The notes below the pieces were generated by a model. The model searched no databases. It worked only from the letters and a program-made list of their open reading frames with translations, and had not been told where the DNA came from. From Longibacter salinarum (GTDB lineage: Bacteria > Bacteroidota > Rhodothermia > Rhodothermales > Salinibacteraceae), in NCBI RefSeq assembly GCF_002554795.1, contig NZ_PDEQ01000001.1, positions 744,001-808,000 on the forward strand: a DNA stretch of 64,000 nucleotides, read 5' to 3'. A program made the position numbers and the translations under genes. This document shows, piece by piece, positions 18,054-26,400 of the stretch (positions are counted from its first letter, which is position 1; each line of letters begins with the position of its first letter).

Positions 18054-18611
18054 ATGGATCTCTTTGCGACCGCCTGGCCGTGGTATGTGGCTGGCCCTAT
18101 CATCGGGTTAATGGTACCCACGCTACTCCTGCTGACCGGGAAAGCGTTTGGGATTTCGTCGAGCCTCAAGCATACGTGTGCTGCGACGCTCCCGACGAAA
18201 GCCGAGTATTTTCAGTATGACTGGCGCGCCAGCGGCCTATGGAATCTCGTCTTCGTCGCGGGAATCCTGGTTGGCGGCGTAATCGCCGTGCAGGTTCTTG
18301 GAGGCGGAGGCCCGACGGGCATTTCAGACGCGACGCAGACGGATTTGCGCGCGCTCGGACTGGTCGATTTCTCAGGACTCGTCCCGCCAGAGCTGTTTAG
18401 CTGGAGTTCGCTGACGACCCCCGCAGGGTTCGTTGCTATCGTCATCGGCGGATTTCTCGTCGGATTTGGGGCCCGGTATGCCGGTGGATGTACATCTGGG
18501 CATGCCATTATGGGACTGGCTTCCCTCCAGTTGCCCTCGCTCATCGCCGTCATCGGCTTCTTTATTGGTGGACTGACGACGACGTACTTCCTGCTCCCGC
18601 TAATTCTGTAG
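18054..18611 (+). CDS. YeeE/YedE-family sulfur transporter, first half
   Basis: A 185-residue inner-membrane protein with four or five hydrophobic helices (starting WYVAGPIIGLMVPTLLLLTG). The YeeE/YedE signature with conserved Cys is present as GARYAGGCTSGHAIMGLASLQ around residue 142. Family members carry thiosulfate or other reduced sulfur through conserved cysteines. A second Cys in the N-terminal half (HTCAATLP) may be functional. It is followed 49 bp later by the complementary half-protein. The preceding sequence carries an operator-like motif. Start MDLFATAWPW fits the first helix. Confidence 0.88.
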   Translation: MDLFATAWPWYVAGPIIGLMVPTLLLLTGKAFGISSSLKHTCAATLPTKAEYFQYDWRASGLWNLVFVAGILVGGVIAVQVLGGGGPTGISDATQTDLRALGLVDFSGLVPPELFSWSSLTTPAGFVAIVIGGFLVGFGARYAGGCTSGHAIMGLASLQLPSLIAVIGFFIGGLTTTYFLLPLIL

Positions 18612-18660
18612 CAGCGGCTCCCGCCCCCATCATCGCCCTACCTCCACTGCTTTTCCGACC

Positions 18661-19128
18661 ATGTCTACTTCTACACAGACGCAGTCGACCCAGGCCCCGT
18701 CCCTCCGAACGGGCGACGTAGCGATCTACTTCGCTATGGGTATCGTTTTTGGCATCGTGCTCATCTTTAGCGAGGTCGTCTCCTGGTTCCGGATCCAGGA
18801 AATGTTTCGGTTCCAGTCCTTCCACATGTACGGCATCATTGGTAGCGCTGTGGCCGTGGCAGCCGTGAGCATTCAGGTCCTCAAACGGACAAACGCTCGC
18901 ACGATCCGAGGCGAGACAATCACAATCAGCGATAAGCCCTGGAATAAGGGGACAAACCAGTTGCTCGGTGGAATCGTGTTCGGCCTCGGCTGGGGGCTCC
19001 TTGGCGCCTGCCCCGGACCGATCTACGCTCTCATCGGTGCGGGTATCACTCCGCTCATCGTCGGGCTGTTCGCTGCTCTGCTCGGTGCGCTGACGTACGG
19101 CCACCTGAAACCGAAGCTGCCTCACTAG
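18661..19128 (+). CDS. YeeE/YedE-like transporter, second half (DUF6691-type)
   Basis: A 155-residue inner-membrane protein with four helices. The N-terminal 17 residues are Ser/Thr/Gln-rich. It has FRIQEMFRFQSFHMYGIIGSA, then WNKGTNQLLGGIVFGLGWGLLGACPGPIYALIGAG, where GACPGP is the conserved Cys motif of this half. It probably pairs with the preceding protein to form a full sulfur-species channel. This split two-gene arrangement with an MBL-rhodanese gene is common in sulfide-detoxifying clusters (family knowledge). A 7-bp hairpin at 19170-19189 lies just after the stop and could be a weak terminator. Confidence 0.88.
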   Translation: MSTSTQTQSTQAPSLRTGDVAIYFAMGIVFGIVLIFSEVVSWFRIQEMFRFQSFHMYGIIGSAVAVAAVSIQVLKRTNARTIRGETITISDKPWNKGTNQLLGGIVFGLGWGLLGACPGPIYALIGAGITPLIVGLFAALLGALTYGHLKPKLPH

Positions 19129-19490
19129 CCCGCAGCATTATCCGAACGATCCGGATGTGTGCGTTGGCGGAACAACCCTCACGTTGTTCTCCCGGCGCGC
19201 ACGTCAGGGATCGCCCCGCAGATTGTTAGCGACAAATCCTTTAGTGTACCATGGCGACCTGTCATAACATGATGCGACATAGGCAACAGAAGCTGCCTGC
19301 TACCGCGATGGACGGATCCAATGCCGCCCGGTGTCTGCGCAACCATTGACGAGGCGAGATGAGAAAACTGCATCGTATATCGCCGGTTCAGACTCGGTGG
19401 TCGACGAATTAAGTTTCATCTTGTGAACGACCTTACGGCTCTCGCCCCTTTCCACTGCTCGCGTTTTCCACAACCAAACGAAATCCTATC
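19129..19490. other. Intergenic region with hairpin and operator-like motif
   Basis: 362 bp before the persulfide dioxygenase gene. It holds a GAACAAC/GTTGTTC hairpin at 19170-19189, and CCTGTCATAACA at 19258-19269, the reverse complement of the motif before the first YeeE gene. No coding sequence was recognised. Confidence 0.5.
19258..19269 (-). promoter_or_regulatory. Second copy of the operator-like motif
   Basis: Reverse-complement copy of the 12-mer at 18016-18027, situated 221 bp before the CstB-like start. Perfect identity over 12 bp. Regulator unknown; a persulfide or redox sensor would fit the gene content. Confidence 0.45.
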
Positions 19491-20942
19491 ATGCTATTCC
19501 GCCAGATTTTCGACGAGAAACTCGCCCAGTACGCCTACCTGATCGGGTGTCAGCAGACGGGAGAAGCCATCATCATCGACCCGGAGCGAGACATCGATCA
19601 GTACCTCGACCTCGCGGAAGAGGAAGGTGTTGAGATTGTTGCTGTCACGGAAACGCACATCCACGCCGACTTCCTGTCCGGAGCACGCGAATTCGCGGAG
19701 CGGCTCAATACAAAGCTGTATCTCTCGGATGAGGGTGACGAAAACTGGAAGTACGAGTGGGTCAAGCAAGACCGCGAAGCCGGCGGCTCGTATGACTACG
19801 AGCTTCTGTACGACGGTGACGTCATTACCATCGGCAATATCGAAATCCAGGCCGTCCACACGCCCGGCCACACGCCGGAGCACATGTCCTTCCTGGTAAC
19901 GGACAAAGGTGGGGGCGCAACGCAATCCATGGGAATCGTCACCGGAGACTTCGTCTTCGTTGGTGATCTCGGGCGTCCGGACCTGCTCGAGTCCGCTGCG
20001 AAAGTTGAGGGCGCGATGGACCCGTCGGCTCGAACCCTGTACGACTCCGTGCAACGCTTCATGGAGCTGCCGGACTTTCTTCAAGTCTGGCCCGCGCACG
20101 GTGCCGGCTCGGCCTGCGGTAAAGCCCTCGGGGCCGTGCCACAGTCGACCATCGGATATGAGAAGCAGTTCAACCCGATGATCGATGCCGCGAAGCGAGA
20201 TAAGGACACGTTCGTCGACGCGATTCTCGAAGGCCAGCCGGAGCCGCAGATTTACTTCGCCCGGATGAAGCGCGACAACAAGATGGGCGCACCGGTTCTC
20301 GGCAAGCTTCCGTCGCCGAAGCACATTACGGCGCGCGAGCTCAAGGAGGTCGCCGAAGATGACGACGCACTCATCATCGACACGCGCCTCGATCGCTCGG
20401 CCTTCATGAAGCGTCACATCCCGGGAGCGCTCTATGCGCCGATGAACAAAACGTTCAACACGGTCGTCGGCTCGTTGGTGGAAGACGAAACCCAGCCGAT
20501 CACGCTGATCGTGGACGAGGAAGACGTAGAGGAGGCCGTTCGAGACCTCGTCCGCATTGGCTACGACAACGTCGTTAACTTTGCCAGCACGGAAACACTG
20601 GAGCGCTACTTCGACGAAGACGGGCCGGTCGCTACGATCGATGAGATCGACTTCGACGCGGTCGACGAACTCCGCAAGCAGGACGACGTGGCGGTTCTGG
20701 ACGTGCGCTATCGTTCAGAATTCGACTCCGCCCACGTGGACGGTGCGCTGAATGCGTCATACACGCGGATGCCGGAGTACGTGACGGACCTTCCGGAAGA
20801 CAAGACGTTCCTCGTGCACTGTGCCAGCGGCGCGCGAGCGGCTGCAGCAAGTGCGTTCCTGCAGTCTGCCGGGCGCAACGTTAAGTACGTGAACGACGTG
20901 TTCGCAGACTACAATGCCCGGAAGCAGGCTGTCACGGCCTAA
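19491..20942 (+). CDS. cstB: CstB-like persulfide dioxygenase-sulfurtransferase
   Basis: A 483-residue three-domain protein. Residues 1-245 are an ETHE1-type MBL domain with the metal motif THIHADFLSGARE, HTPGHTPEHM and GDFVFVGDLGRPDL. Residues 265-355 are a rhodanese-like domain whose Cys position reads LIVDEED, so it is a pseudo-rhodanese. Residues 375-480 form a second rhodanese with catalytic Cys in FLVHCASGARAA. This MBL/pseudo-rhodanese/rhodanese order matches staphylococcal CstB, which oxidises low-molecular-weight persulfides to thiosulfate. The symbol is by architecture and not by measured activity. Surrounded by YeeE and TauE genes. Confidence 0.87.
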   Translation: MLFRQIFDEKLAQYAYLIGCQQTGEAIIIDPERDIDQYLDLAEEEGVEIVAVTETHIHADFLSGAREFAERLNTKLYLSDEGDENWKYEWVKQDREAGGSYDYELLYDGDVITIGNIEIQAVHTPGHTPEHMSFLVTDKGGGATQSMGIVTGDFVFVGDLGRPDLLESAAKVEGAMDPSARTLYDSVQRFMELPDFLQVWPAHGAGSACGKALGAVPQSTIGYEKQFNPMIDAAKRDKDTFVDAILEGQPEPQIYFARMKRDNKMGAPVLGKLPSPKHITARELKEVAEDDDALIIDTRLDRSAFMKRHIPGALYAPMNKTFNTVVGSLVEDETQPITLIVDEEDVEEAVRDLVRIGYDNVVNFASTETLERYFDEDGPVATIDEIDFDAVDELRKQDDVAVLDVRYRSEFDSAHVDGALNASYTRMPEYVTDLPEDKTFLVHCASGARAAAASAFLQSAGRNVKYVNDVFADYNARKQAVTA

Positions 20943-21065
20943 CGTCCGGTAGATCTTCCGCTTGGTCTGGTGTGGGACCCGTTGTGGTTCCAACCGCGCC
21001 ATCAGACGTGAGCGGACTGGGGGTGGCGAGATCCACATCGGGTCTGTCGCCCTCGCCCCGGGGCT

Positions 21066-21130
21066 CGGCTCCGGGGCGACAGGTCTCTTCGATGCCTCGG
21101 TGGCTCTGAGACCTGTCGCTTCGGAGCCCG
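21066..21130 (+). other. Long RNA hairpin between cstB-like and tauE genes
   Basis: An almost perfect stem of about 22 bp: 21066-21087 pairs with 21108-21130, with a small internal mismatch at GG/TT and a 20-nt loop. There is no T-run after it. It ends 48 bp before the GTG start of the TauE gene. It could be an attenuator, a processing site or a weak terminator. Confidence 0.6.
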
Positions 21131-21178
21131 CCCACAGTCGCAACCCATTTTTCTACGCTCTAAGACCATCACCCGATC

Positions 21179-21946
21179 GTGTACGCAGCCTGGTTCGGCG
21201 CTCTTCTCGTCGGTCTCGTACTGGGACTCCTCGGCTCCGGCGGATCCATTCTCACCGTCCCGGTGCTTGTTTACCTCGTCGGTGTCCCCGACAAGCTTGC
21301 TATTGCCGAATCGTTGGGGATCGTCACGCTGATTAGCCTCGTCGGTGCGATTCCGTTTGCCTACCGGAAAAAGGTGAGCTGGCGTAACGTTGGCCTATTC
21401 GGTGTGCCCGGCATGGTGGGCGCATACGGCGGCGCGTACCTCTCCAAATTCATTCCCGGTTCCGTTCAGCTTGCCATTTTCGCACTCGTCATGCTTCTGG
21501 CCGCGGTGATGATGTTTCGGCGCCCGGGCGTCGGGTCGCGTGACGATAGTTCTCCCCGGCTCTACTGGAAGATTATGCTCGACGGCCTCGTGGTCGGCGT
21601 CTTGACCGGACTTGTCGGTGTCGGCGGTGGGTTTCTCATCGTCCCTGCCCTTGTGCTGCTAGGCGGTCTGCCTATGCATCTCGCCATCGGCACCAGTCTC
21701 ATGATCATCGCGCTGAAAAGCATCAGCGGATTCGTAAAGTACATTGATGTCATGCATGAGGCCGGCTTCTCGATACATTGGGACCTTGTCCTGATCTTCG
21801 GTGCGATCGGCATCGTCGGAAGCTTCATCGGAGGGAAGATCGGCTCATACGTGCCGCAGGCTCGACTCAAGCGTGGTTTCGCAATCTTCCTCGTCCTGAT
21901 CGGGGTCGTCATCCTCTGGCAGAATGCAGCCAAGCTGTTCGGCTGA
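21179..21946 (+). CDS. Sulfite exporter TauE/SafE family protein
   Basis: A 255-residue inner-membrane protein with about eight helices and the duplicated family motif: GLVLGLLGSGGSILTVPVLVYLVG at the start and GVLTGLVGVGGGFLIVPALVLLGG in the second half. Family members export sulfite, sulfoacetate or related anions. The start is GTG at 21179 (MYAAWFGALLVG), just before the first helix. Position after the CstB-like gene suggests export of sulfite or thiosulfate formed from persulfides, as in the cst operon; this is inference. The SulP gene follows 46 bp downstream. Confidence 0.9.
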   Translation: MYAAWFGALLVGLVLGLLGSGGSILTVPVLVYLVGVPDKLAIAESLGIVTLISLVGAIPFAYRKKVSWRNVGLFGVPGMVGAYGGAYLSKFIPGSVQLAIFALVMLLAAVMMFRRPGVGSRDDSSPRLYWKIMLDGLVVGVLTGLVGVGGGFLIVPALVLLGGLPMHLAIGTSLMIIALKSISGFVKYIDVMHEAGFSIHWDLVLIFGAIGIVGSFIGGKIGSYVPQARLKRGFAIFLVLIGVVILWQNAAKLFG

Positions 21947-21992
21947 GACCTGAAGGGGCTCGAGCGGATTTATTCACCAGCCAATCCCTGCT

Positions 21993-23720
21993 ATGCCTCG
22001 CCTCGCCTCCCTCTTCCCCATCGCTGACCAGCTCAGCTCGTACAGCCGTGACGCGCTACGTGGCGATCTCTCGGCGGGCCTCACTGTTGGCGTCATGCTG
22101 ATTCCGCAGGGAATGGCCTACGCCTTGATCGCGGGGATGCCTCCGATCTACGGCCTGTACGCATCGCTTGTCCCGCTCGTCGTCTACGCGCTGTTCGGCA
22201 CGTCTCGCCAGCTTGCGGTCGGCCCGGTCGCGATGGTGTCGCTGCTCGTTGCTGCCGCCGTGGGCCCGCTCGCGAATGGAGACGTGAATGCATACATCGG
22301 ATTCGCCCTCCTCCTCTCCCTGATGGTCGGCGTCCTTCAATTTGGGCTCGGGATTACGCGCTTCGGGTTTCTCGTCAACTTTCTTTCGCACCCCGTCCTC
22401 AGCGGGTTTACCTCCGCGGCTGCGCTGATCATCGGACTCAGCCAGCTGAAGCACCTGCTCGGCGTCGATATCGAGCGATCGCACTACATCCACGAGATTT
22501 TGATTGCGGCCGGCCAACAGATCGGCGACGTGCACGTGATCACGCTCGTGATTGGCGTCGGAAGCATCCTTCTGCTTGTCGCACTCCGACGATGGCTACC
22601 GATGATTCCGGGTGCCCTGGCGGCCGTTGCTCTCTCGACCGGGGCAGTCTGGGCGTTCGGCCTCGCCGATGCCGGAGTAAACATCGTGGCGTCGGTCCCA
22701 AGCGGTCTGCCGTCCCCATCCCTCCCGCCCCTCGACTTCGCAGCGGCCGAATCCCTGATCCCGTCCGCCCTTGCCATCGGACTTGTCGGCTTCATGGAGT
22801 CGATCGCGGTCGCGAAAGTCTACGCATCACGCCACCGATACGAGGTCGACGCAAACCGCGAACTGGTCGGGCTCGGGCTCGCGAACATAGCCGGTGCGTT
22901 CTTCAGCGCGTACCCCACGACGGGAGGCTTTTCGCGAACCGCCGTCAACGACCAGGCGGGCGCGAAGACGAATCTCGCCGCCATTGTCAGCGCGGCCATT
23001 ATCGCACTCACGCTCCTGTTTCTGACGCCACTATTTTACTACCTCCCCAAAGCGGTGCTTGCGGCGATCGTGATGGTCGCCGTCTTTGGGCTCATTGACT
23101 GGGAAGAAGCCGCATTTCTCTGGCGCGTGGACCGAAAGGACTTCGCGCTCATGATTCTGACATTCTTTGCCACGCTGTCCCTGGGGATCGAGGCGGGAAT
23201 CCTCGCGGGCGTCATCGTCTCTCTGATTGTCGTGATCTACCAGAGCTCGAAGCCGCATACAGCGATGATGGGACGCCTTCCCGGCACGGAGACCTATCGC
23301 AACCTGAAGCGGAACCCGAACGCACTCACAGACTCCTCCGTCGTGATCGTCCGTATGGATGCCGGACTCTACTTCGCGAATGTGAACGCGTTCAAAGATC
23401 TCGTGGCGAAAATCGGTGTGGAGGATGAGGCGCTAGAAGCACTCGTGATCGACATGTATCCCGTCAACACGCTGGACTCGACCGGCGTCCACACGTTGGG
23501 TGAAGTCGTGGGAATGCTCCGACGGCAAGACGTAGACGTTTATTTCTCCGGCGTGAAAGGGCCCGTCATGGACGTACTGAAACGAGCGGGACTTGCCAAT
23601 ACCATCGGACACGAATACTTCTTCCACGAAGTCCACCAGGCCGTCGAGGCTGCGGAGGAGAAATCATCGACCTCGTTCGGTGAACTCAACACGTCGTCCC
23701 GTGAACCGGCAGAGGCCTAA
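21993..23720 (+). CDS. SulP-family anion permease with STAS domain
   Basis: A 575-residue SLC26/SulP transporter. The membrane domain starts with GDLSAGLTVGVMLIPQGMAYALIAGMPPIYGLYASL, the consensus SulP segment, and includes ELVGLGLANIAGAFFSAYPTTGGFSRTAVNDQAGAKT. The C-terminal STAS domain is at about 445-560 (VIVRMDAGLYFANVNAFKDLV, then LVIDMYPVNTLDSTGVHTLGEVV). Sulfate is the most likely substrate given the neighbours, but bicarbonate or other anions are possible. A long imperfect inverted repeat directly follows the stop and may end transcription. Confidence 0.93.
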   Translation: MPRLASLFPIADQLSSYSRDALRGDLSAGLTVGVMLIPQGMAYALIAGMPPIYGLYASLVPLVVYALFGTSRQLAVGPVAMVSLLVAAAVGPLANGDVNAYIGFALLLSLMVGVLQFGLGITRFGFLVNFLSHPVLSGFTSAAALIIGLSQLKHLLGVDIERSHYIHEILIAAGQQIGDVHVITLVIGVGSILLLVALRRWLPMIPGALAAVALSTGAVWAFGLADAGVNIVASVPSGLPSPSLPPLDFAAAESLIPSALAIGLVGFMESIAVAKVYASRHRYEVDANRELVGLGLANIAGAFFSAYPTTGGFSRTAVNDQAGAKTNLAAIVSAAIIALTLLFLTPLFYYLPKAVLAAIVMVAVFGLIDWEEAAFLWRVDRKDFALMILTFFATLSLGIEAGILAGVIVSLIVVIYQSSKPHTAMMGRLPGTETYRNLKRNPNALTDSSVVIVRMDAGLYFANVNAFKDLVAKIGVEDEALEALVIDMYPVNTLDSTGVHTLGEVVGMLRRQDVDVYFSGVKGPVMDVLKRAGLANTIGHEYFFHEVHQAVEAAEEKSSTSFGELNTSSREPAEA

Positions 23721-23721
23721 C

Positions 23722-23829
23722 GTTAACCATGCAGTCGCGTCAAACACCGTTTGCCCCGAGTGTTGGATGTGTCATCCGCCTCGTATGCGATGACAGCTAG
23801 CACTCGGTGAAACGGGGCTGACGGTTAAC
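23722..23829 (+). repeat. Long imperfect inverted repeat after the SulP gene
   Basis: GTTAACC at 23722-23728 pairs with GGTTAAC at 23823-23829. Further in, CCGTTTG..CCCGAGTG and GTCATC in the left arm are complementary to GATGAC, GCACTCGG and AAACGG in the right arm. The result is a roughly 40-bp imperfect stem. It starts 2 bp after the stop. It may be a terminator or a decayed mobile-element end. Confidence 0.6.
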
Positions 23830-23922
23830 TCAGTAAAGATCGGACGAACGAGTAGACAAGCGGAGCGGCGATCTGCAGATTAAGGGAGTGTTACCACCCA
23901 TTTCCTGCAGAACATCGTTCGT

Positions 23923-24987
23923 ATGCTGATGCTACTGCCCGCATCCGTGCTCCGCCGCTGTCTCTTGATCGGTCTTCTCGTTCTGCTCTCACCCATCATA
24001 AGCCAGGCACAGTCCGACGCGAAGGAGCCGGATTCCTCCGCGGCCGTGCCGCGAGGGCCCGTCTTTGCTGTAGAGGGAGCGACGATTCGGCTTGGAGCTC
24101 TGTATCAGGTGGACGCCACAGCACAGGACACCGACAACCCATCGGGCTTCGACATCCGGGCCGCGCGGTTACGGATGGCGGCAAAAAGCCACGGCGTCGA
24201 GGCGTTCTTGCAAACGGATTTTACAAAAACAACGCCGCTGTACGACGTTCGTGTCCGGTACACGCCCATCAAGCAAATCCGTCTAACCGCTGGGCTTTTC
24301 AAGTCTCCATTCTCTCGGTCTCATCTATGGTCTCGCTCCGGCATCCCCCTGGTTGAGCGTCCGGTCGCTGTCGATGCGATTGCACCTCGCAGGCAGGTCG
24401 GCTTCGAGTTGCAGGCTCGCGATGCCTCCGAACGCGTGTCTCTCCGTGCCGGCATATTCAACGGGACGGGCCGTACCCCGCGGAGCAATGACGACAACAA
24501 TTTTCTTTACGTCGGTCGCCTAAAGCTGAAGCAGGACGTGGCCCGCGCCACCTTCTCTCTTGGGGCGAATGCAGCTTACAGCATTGACAGTGACGTGAAT
24601 CTTGGAGCATTGAGCTCCTCCTTCTCCGGCACACGTGCTGTCTTCGGTGCCGATGCGTCGATCACGAGCGGACTCTGGCTCTTCGCCATCGAAGGCCTCG
24701 CAGCAAACGTGTCGCCGGATGGTGGCCTCGACCGAAGGGCAACGGGTGGCTACGTCGTTGCGGGAGCCCCACTCTTTTCTTCCTCGCTACAGATCGTCGC
24801 ACGCTATCAGCGATTCTATGCAGATATCGCTGGAGAATCTGACCAGGAATGGATCGAAGCGGGCCTCAATTACCGGCCGGCTGCTGCCGTACGATTCCAA
24901 CTCACGGGAGGCGTACCGTACGACAAATCTCCCAGCCCCGATGATGGACCGCGCGCTACACTGAGATTTCAGTTTGCGCTAAATTAG
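23923..24987 (+). CDS. Outer-membrane porin (phosphate-selective porin O/P-like)
   Basis: A 354-residue exported beta-barrel. The signal peptide is LRRCLLIGLLVLLSPIISQAQ, cleaved after about residue 30. The mature part begins with a Ser/Pro-rich stretch. Beta-strand alternation is visible, for example IRLGALYQVDATAQD and VEAFLQTDFTKTTPLYDVRVRY, then LTAGLFKSPFSRSHLWSRS and a C-terminal ATLRFQFALN ending with aromatic residues typical of outer-membrane barrels. The pattern LxAGxFKxPF is common in the OprO/P family. The position after a SulP gene suggests an anion role, but specificity is unknown. Confidence 0.82.
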   Translation: MLMLLPASVLRRCLLIGLLVLLSPIISQAQSDAKEPDSSAAVPRGPVFAVEGATIRLGALYQVDATAQDTDNPSGFDIRAARLRMAAKSHGVEAFLQTDFTKTTPLYDVRVRYTPIKQIRLTAGLFKSPFSRSHLWSRSGIPLVERPVAVDAIAPRRQVGFELQARDASERVSLRAGIFNGTGRTPRSNDDNNFLYVGRLKLKQDVARATFSLGANAAYSIDSDVNLGALSSSFSGTRAVFGADASITSGLWLFAIEGLAANVSPDGGLDRRATGGYVVAGAPLFSSSLQIVARYQRFYADIAGESDQEWIEAGLNYRPAAAVRFQLTGGVPYDKSPSPDDGPRATLRFQFALN

Positions 24988-25041
24988 CCGTGCGGATCTG
25001 CATCCGTGTTTGCCATGAAAACCGGACGATACGCGGACTGC

Positions 25042-25779
25042 TTACCCGATGAACACCTGGAATGCCATCATCGCGGCAATAGCAAGCGTGACGGTGACGG
25101 CGATATAATTCGGACTGGCCTCTTCGAGTGCCTCGGGCACGAGCTCCGAGAAGACCATCCAGATCATCGCTCCGGCCGCAATCCCAAGCCCCACAGGAAG
25201 CACCGGGCGAAACCATGCGACAAAGAGAAAGGCCGGGACAGCCATCAGCGGCTGAGGGAGACTCGAGAAGATACTCCACAGGCCCGCTCGCCAGATCGGT
25301 TCGCCGCGGGGTACCAAGACGAGCGAAATCGCTACGCCCTCCGGGATGTTGTGAACGGCAATCGCGAGACTGATGAACGCACCGAATTCAGACGTTTGGC
25401 CAAAAGAGACCCCTACTCCGATCCCTTCCGCAAAGGAATGGACTGTCATGATGCCGACGATAAGAATCGCCTTCAGGGCTCCAGCACCCGCGAGCTCGCC
25501 AACATGCGAAGTCTCTTTTTCCGGAAAAAACCGGCGGCTAACAACGATCCCAATCAATCCGGTTACCACACCGAGCATCGTGCGTGGCATACCATAACTC
25601 ACACCTTCGAAAATCAAATTGAAGCTCGCGGCCAACATTAAACCCGCGGCAGCGGCGTTCCCGAGCCCTACCCAGCGAGTCGGGACATCTCGAAGAAAAT
25701 ATAGCGGCAAGGCACCGAGCCCCGTCGCTACGGCCGTGATCGAAGCATAAAGCAGGACCGTCCAGACGGTCGCATCCAT
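25042..25779 (-). CDS. ZIP-family metal transporter
   Basis: A 245-residue inner-membrane protein with eight likely helices. The metal-binding helices are clear: VGIMTVHSFAEGIGVGVSFG (His-Ser-x-x-Glu-Gly) and ISLAIAVHNIPEGVAISLVL (HNxPEG). A further conserved segment is MIWMVFSELVPEALEE. It imports divalent metals, most often zinc. I chose ATG 25777-25779 (MDATVWTVLLYAS); the 40-residue upstream extension lacks helices. The gene follows the rhodanese lipoprotein by 56 bp and converges on the porin gene. Confidence 0.92.
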   Translation of the reverse strand: MDATVWTVLLYASITAVATGLGALPLYFLRDVPTRWVGLGNAAAAGLMLAASFNLIFEGVSYGMPRTMLGVVTGLIGIVVSRRFFPEKETSHVGELAGAGALKAILIVGIMTVHSFAEGIGVGVSFGQTSEFGAFISLAIAVHNIPEGVAISLVLVPRGEPIWRAGLWSIFSSLPQPLMAVPAFLFVAWFRPVLPVGLGIAAGAMIWMVFSELVPEALEEASPNYIAVTVTLAIAAMMAFQVFIG

Positions 25780-25835
25780 AGAGGTTAAAATGATGCGATG
25801 AGGGTGAGATCGGGGTACGAAACAGAAGGCGACGG

Positions 25836-26363
25836 CTACTTTTTGATGGACGCCCCCGGCTCGTACGCGTGCAGCGACGGATTTAGAAGGTCTCCCCACG
25901 TATCGTCGTACGGATGAACCTCTCGCACCGTTGAATCGCCGCGTACCACACGCCTCCCTTCATTCACCCACCGAAAGATCGAGCCACGCACGTTGCTGAC
26001 ATTCCGAAATCCAGCATCTTGAAGGCGGTCAGCCACGCGCGCGGATCGGTAGCCAACGGAGCAGTACACGACGATGGGAGCATCACGGCCCATCGAATCA
26101 AACTCAGAAAAATCGGTCGTCGACGGATCGATGCGGCGGGCTCCGGGGATATGACTGACTTCGTACTCTTCTAGTGTTCGGGCATCAAGGAGCACGATAG
26201 AGTCGGAGGCAGCGAGGCGCTCAGCGAGAGAGTCGGTCGTAATCTCGGACACGTCGCTAAATCGAGTCTCGATCAGCCGGTCGACAGCGCTCCACTTCGT
26301 CTCTTCACTGCAGCCGGTGTAGAGAAGCGTCAGGGACAGAACGGACAGAAGCCAAGCGCGCAT
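25836..26363 (-). CDS. Rhodanese-domain lipoprotein
   Basis: A 175-residue protein beginning MRAWLLSVLSLTLLYTGC, a lipoprotein signal with lipobox LYTG-C at residue 18. A single rhodanese domain follows (SDSIVLLDARTLEEYEVSHIPGARRI, then IVVYCSVGYRSARVADRLQDAGF) with an active-site Cys in VYCSVGYRS. It is probably anchored outside the inner membrane and transfers or binds sulfane sulfur. The frame continues upstream to 26513 but the lipoprotein start is preferred. It sits between the GntR regulator and the ZIP gene, all on the same strand. Confidence 0.87.
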   Translation of the reverse strand: MRAWLLSVLSLTLLYTGCSEETKWSAVDRLIETRFSDVSEITTDSLAERLAASDSIVLLDARTLEEYEVSHIPGARRIDPSTTDFSEFDSMGRDAPIVVYCSVGYRSARVADRLQDAGFRNVSNVRGSIFRWVNEGRRVVRGDSTVREVHPYDDTWGDLLNPSLHAYEPGASIKK

Positions 26364-26400
26364 GTGAGCCACCGTTTGTGATCCGTAACGACGGGAAGAG

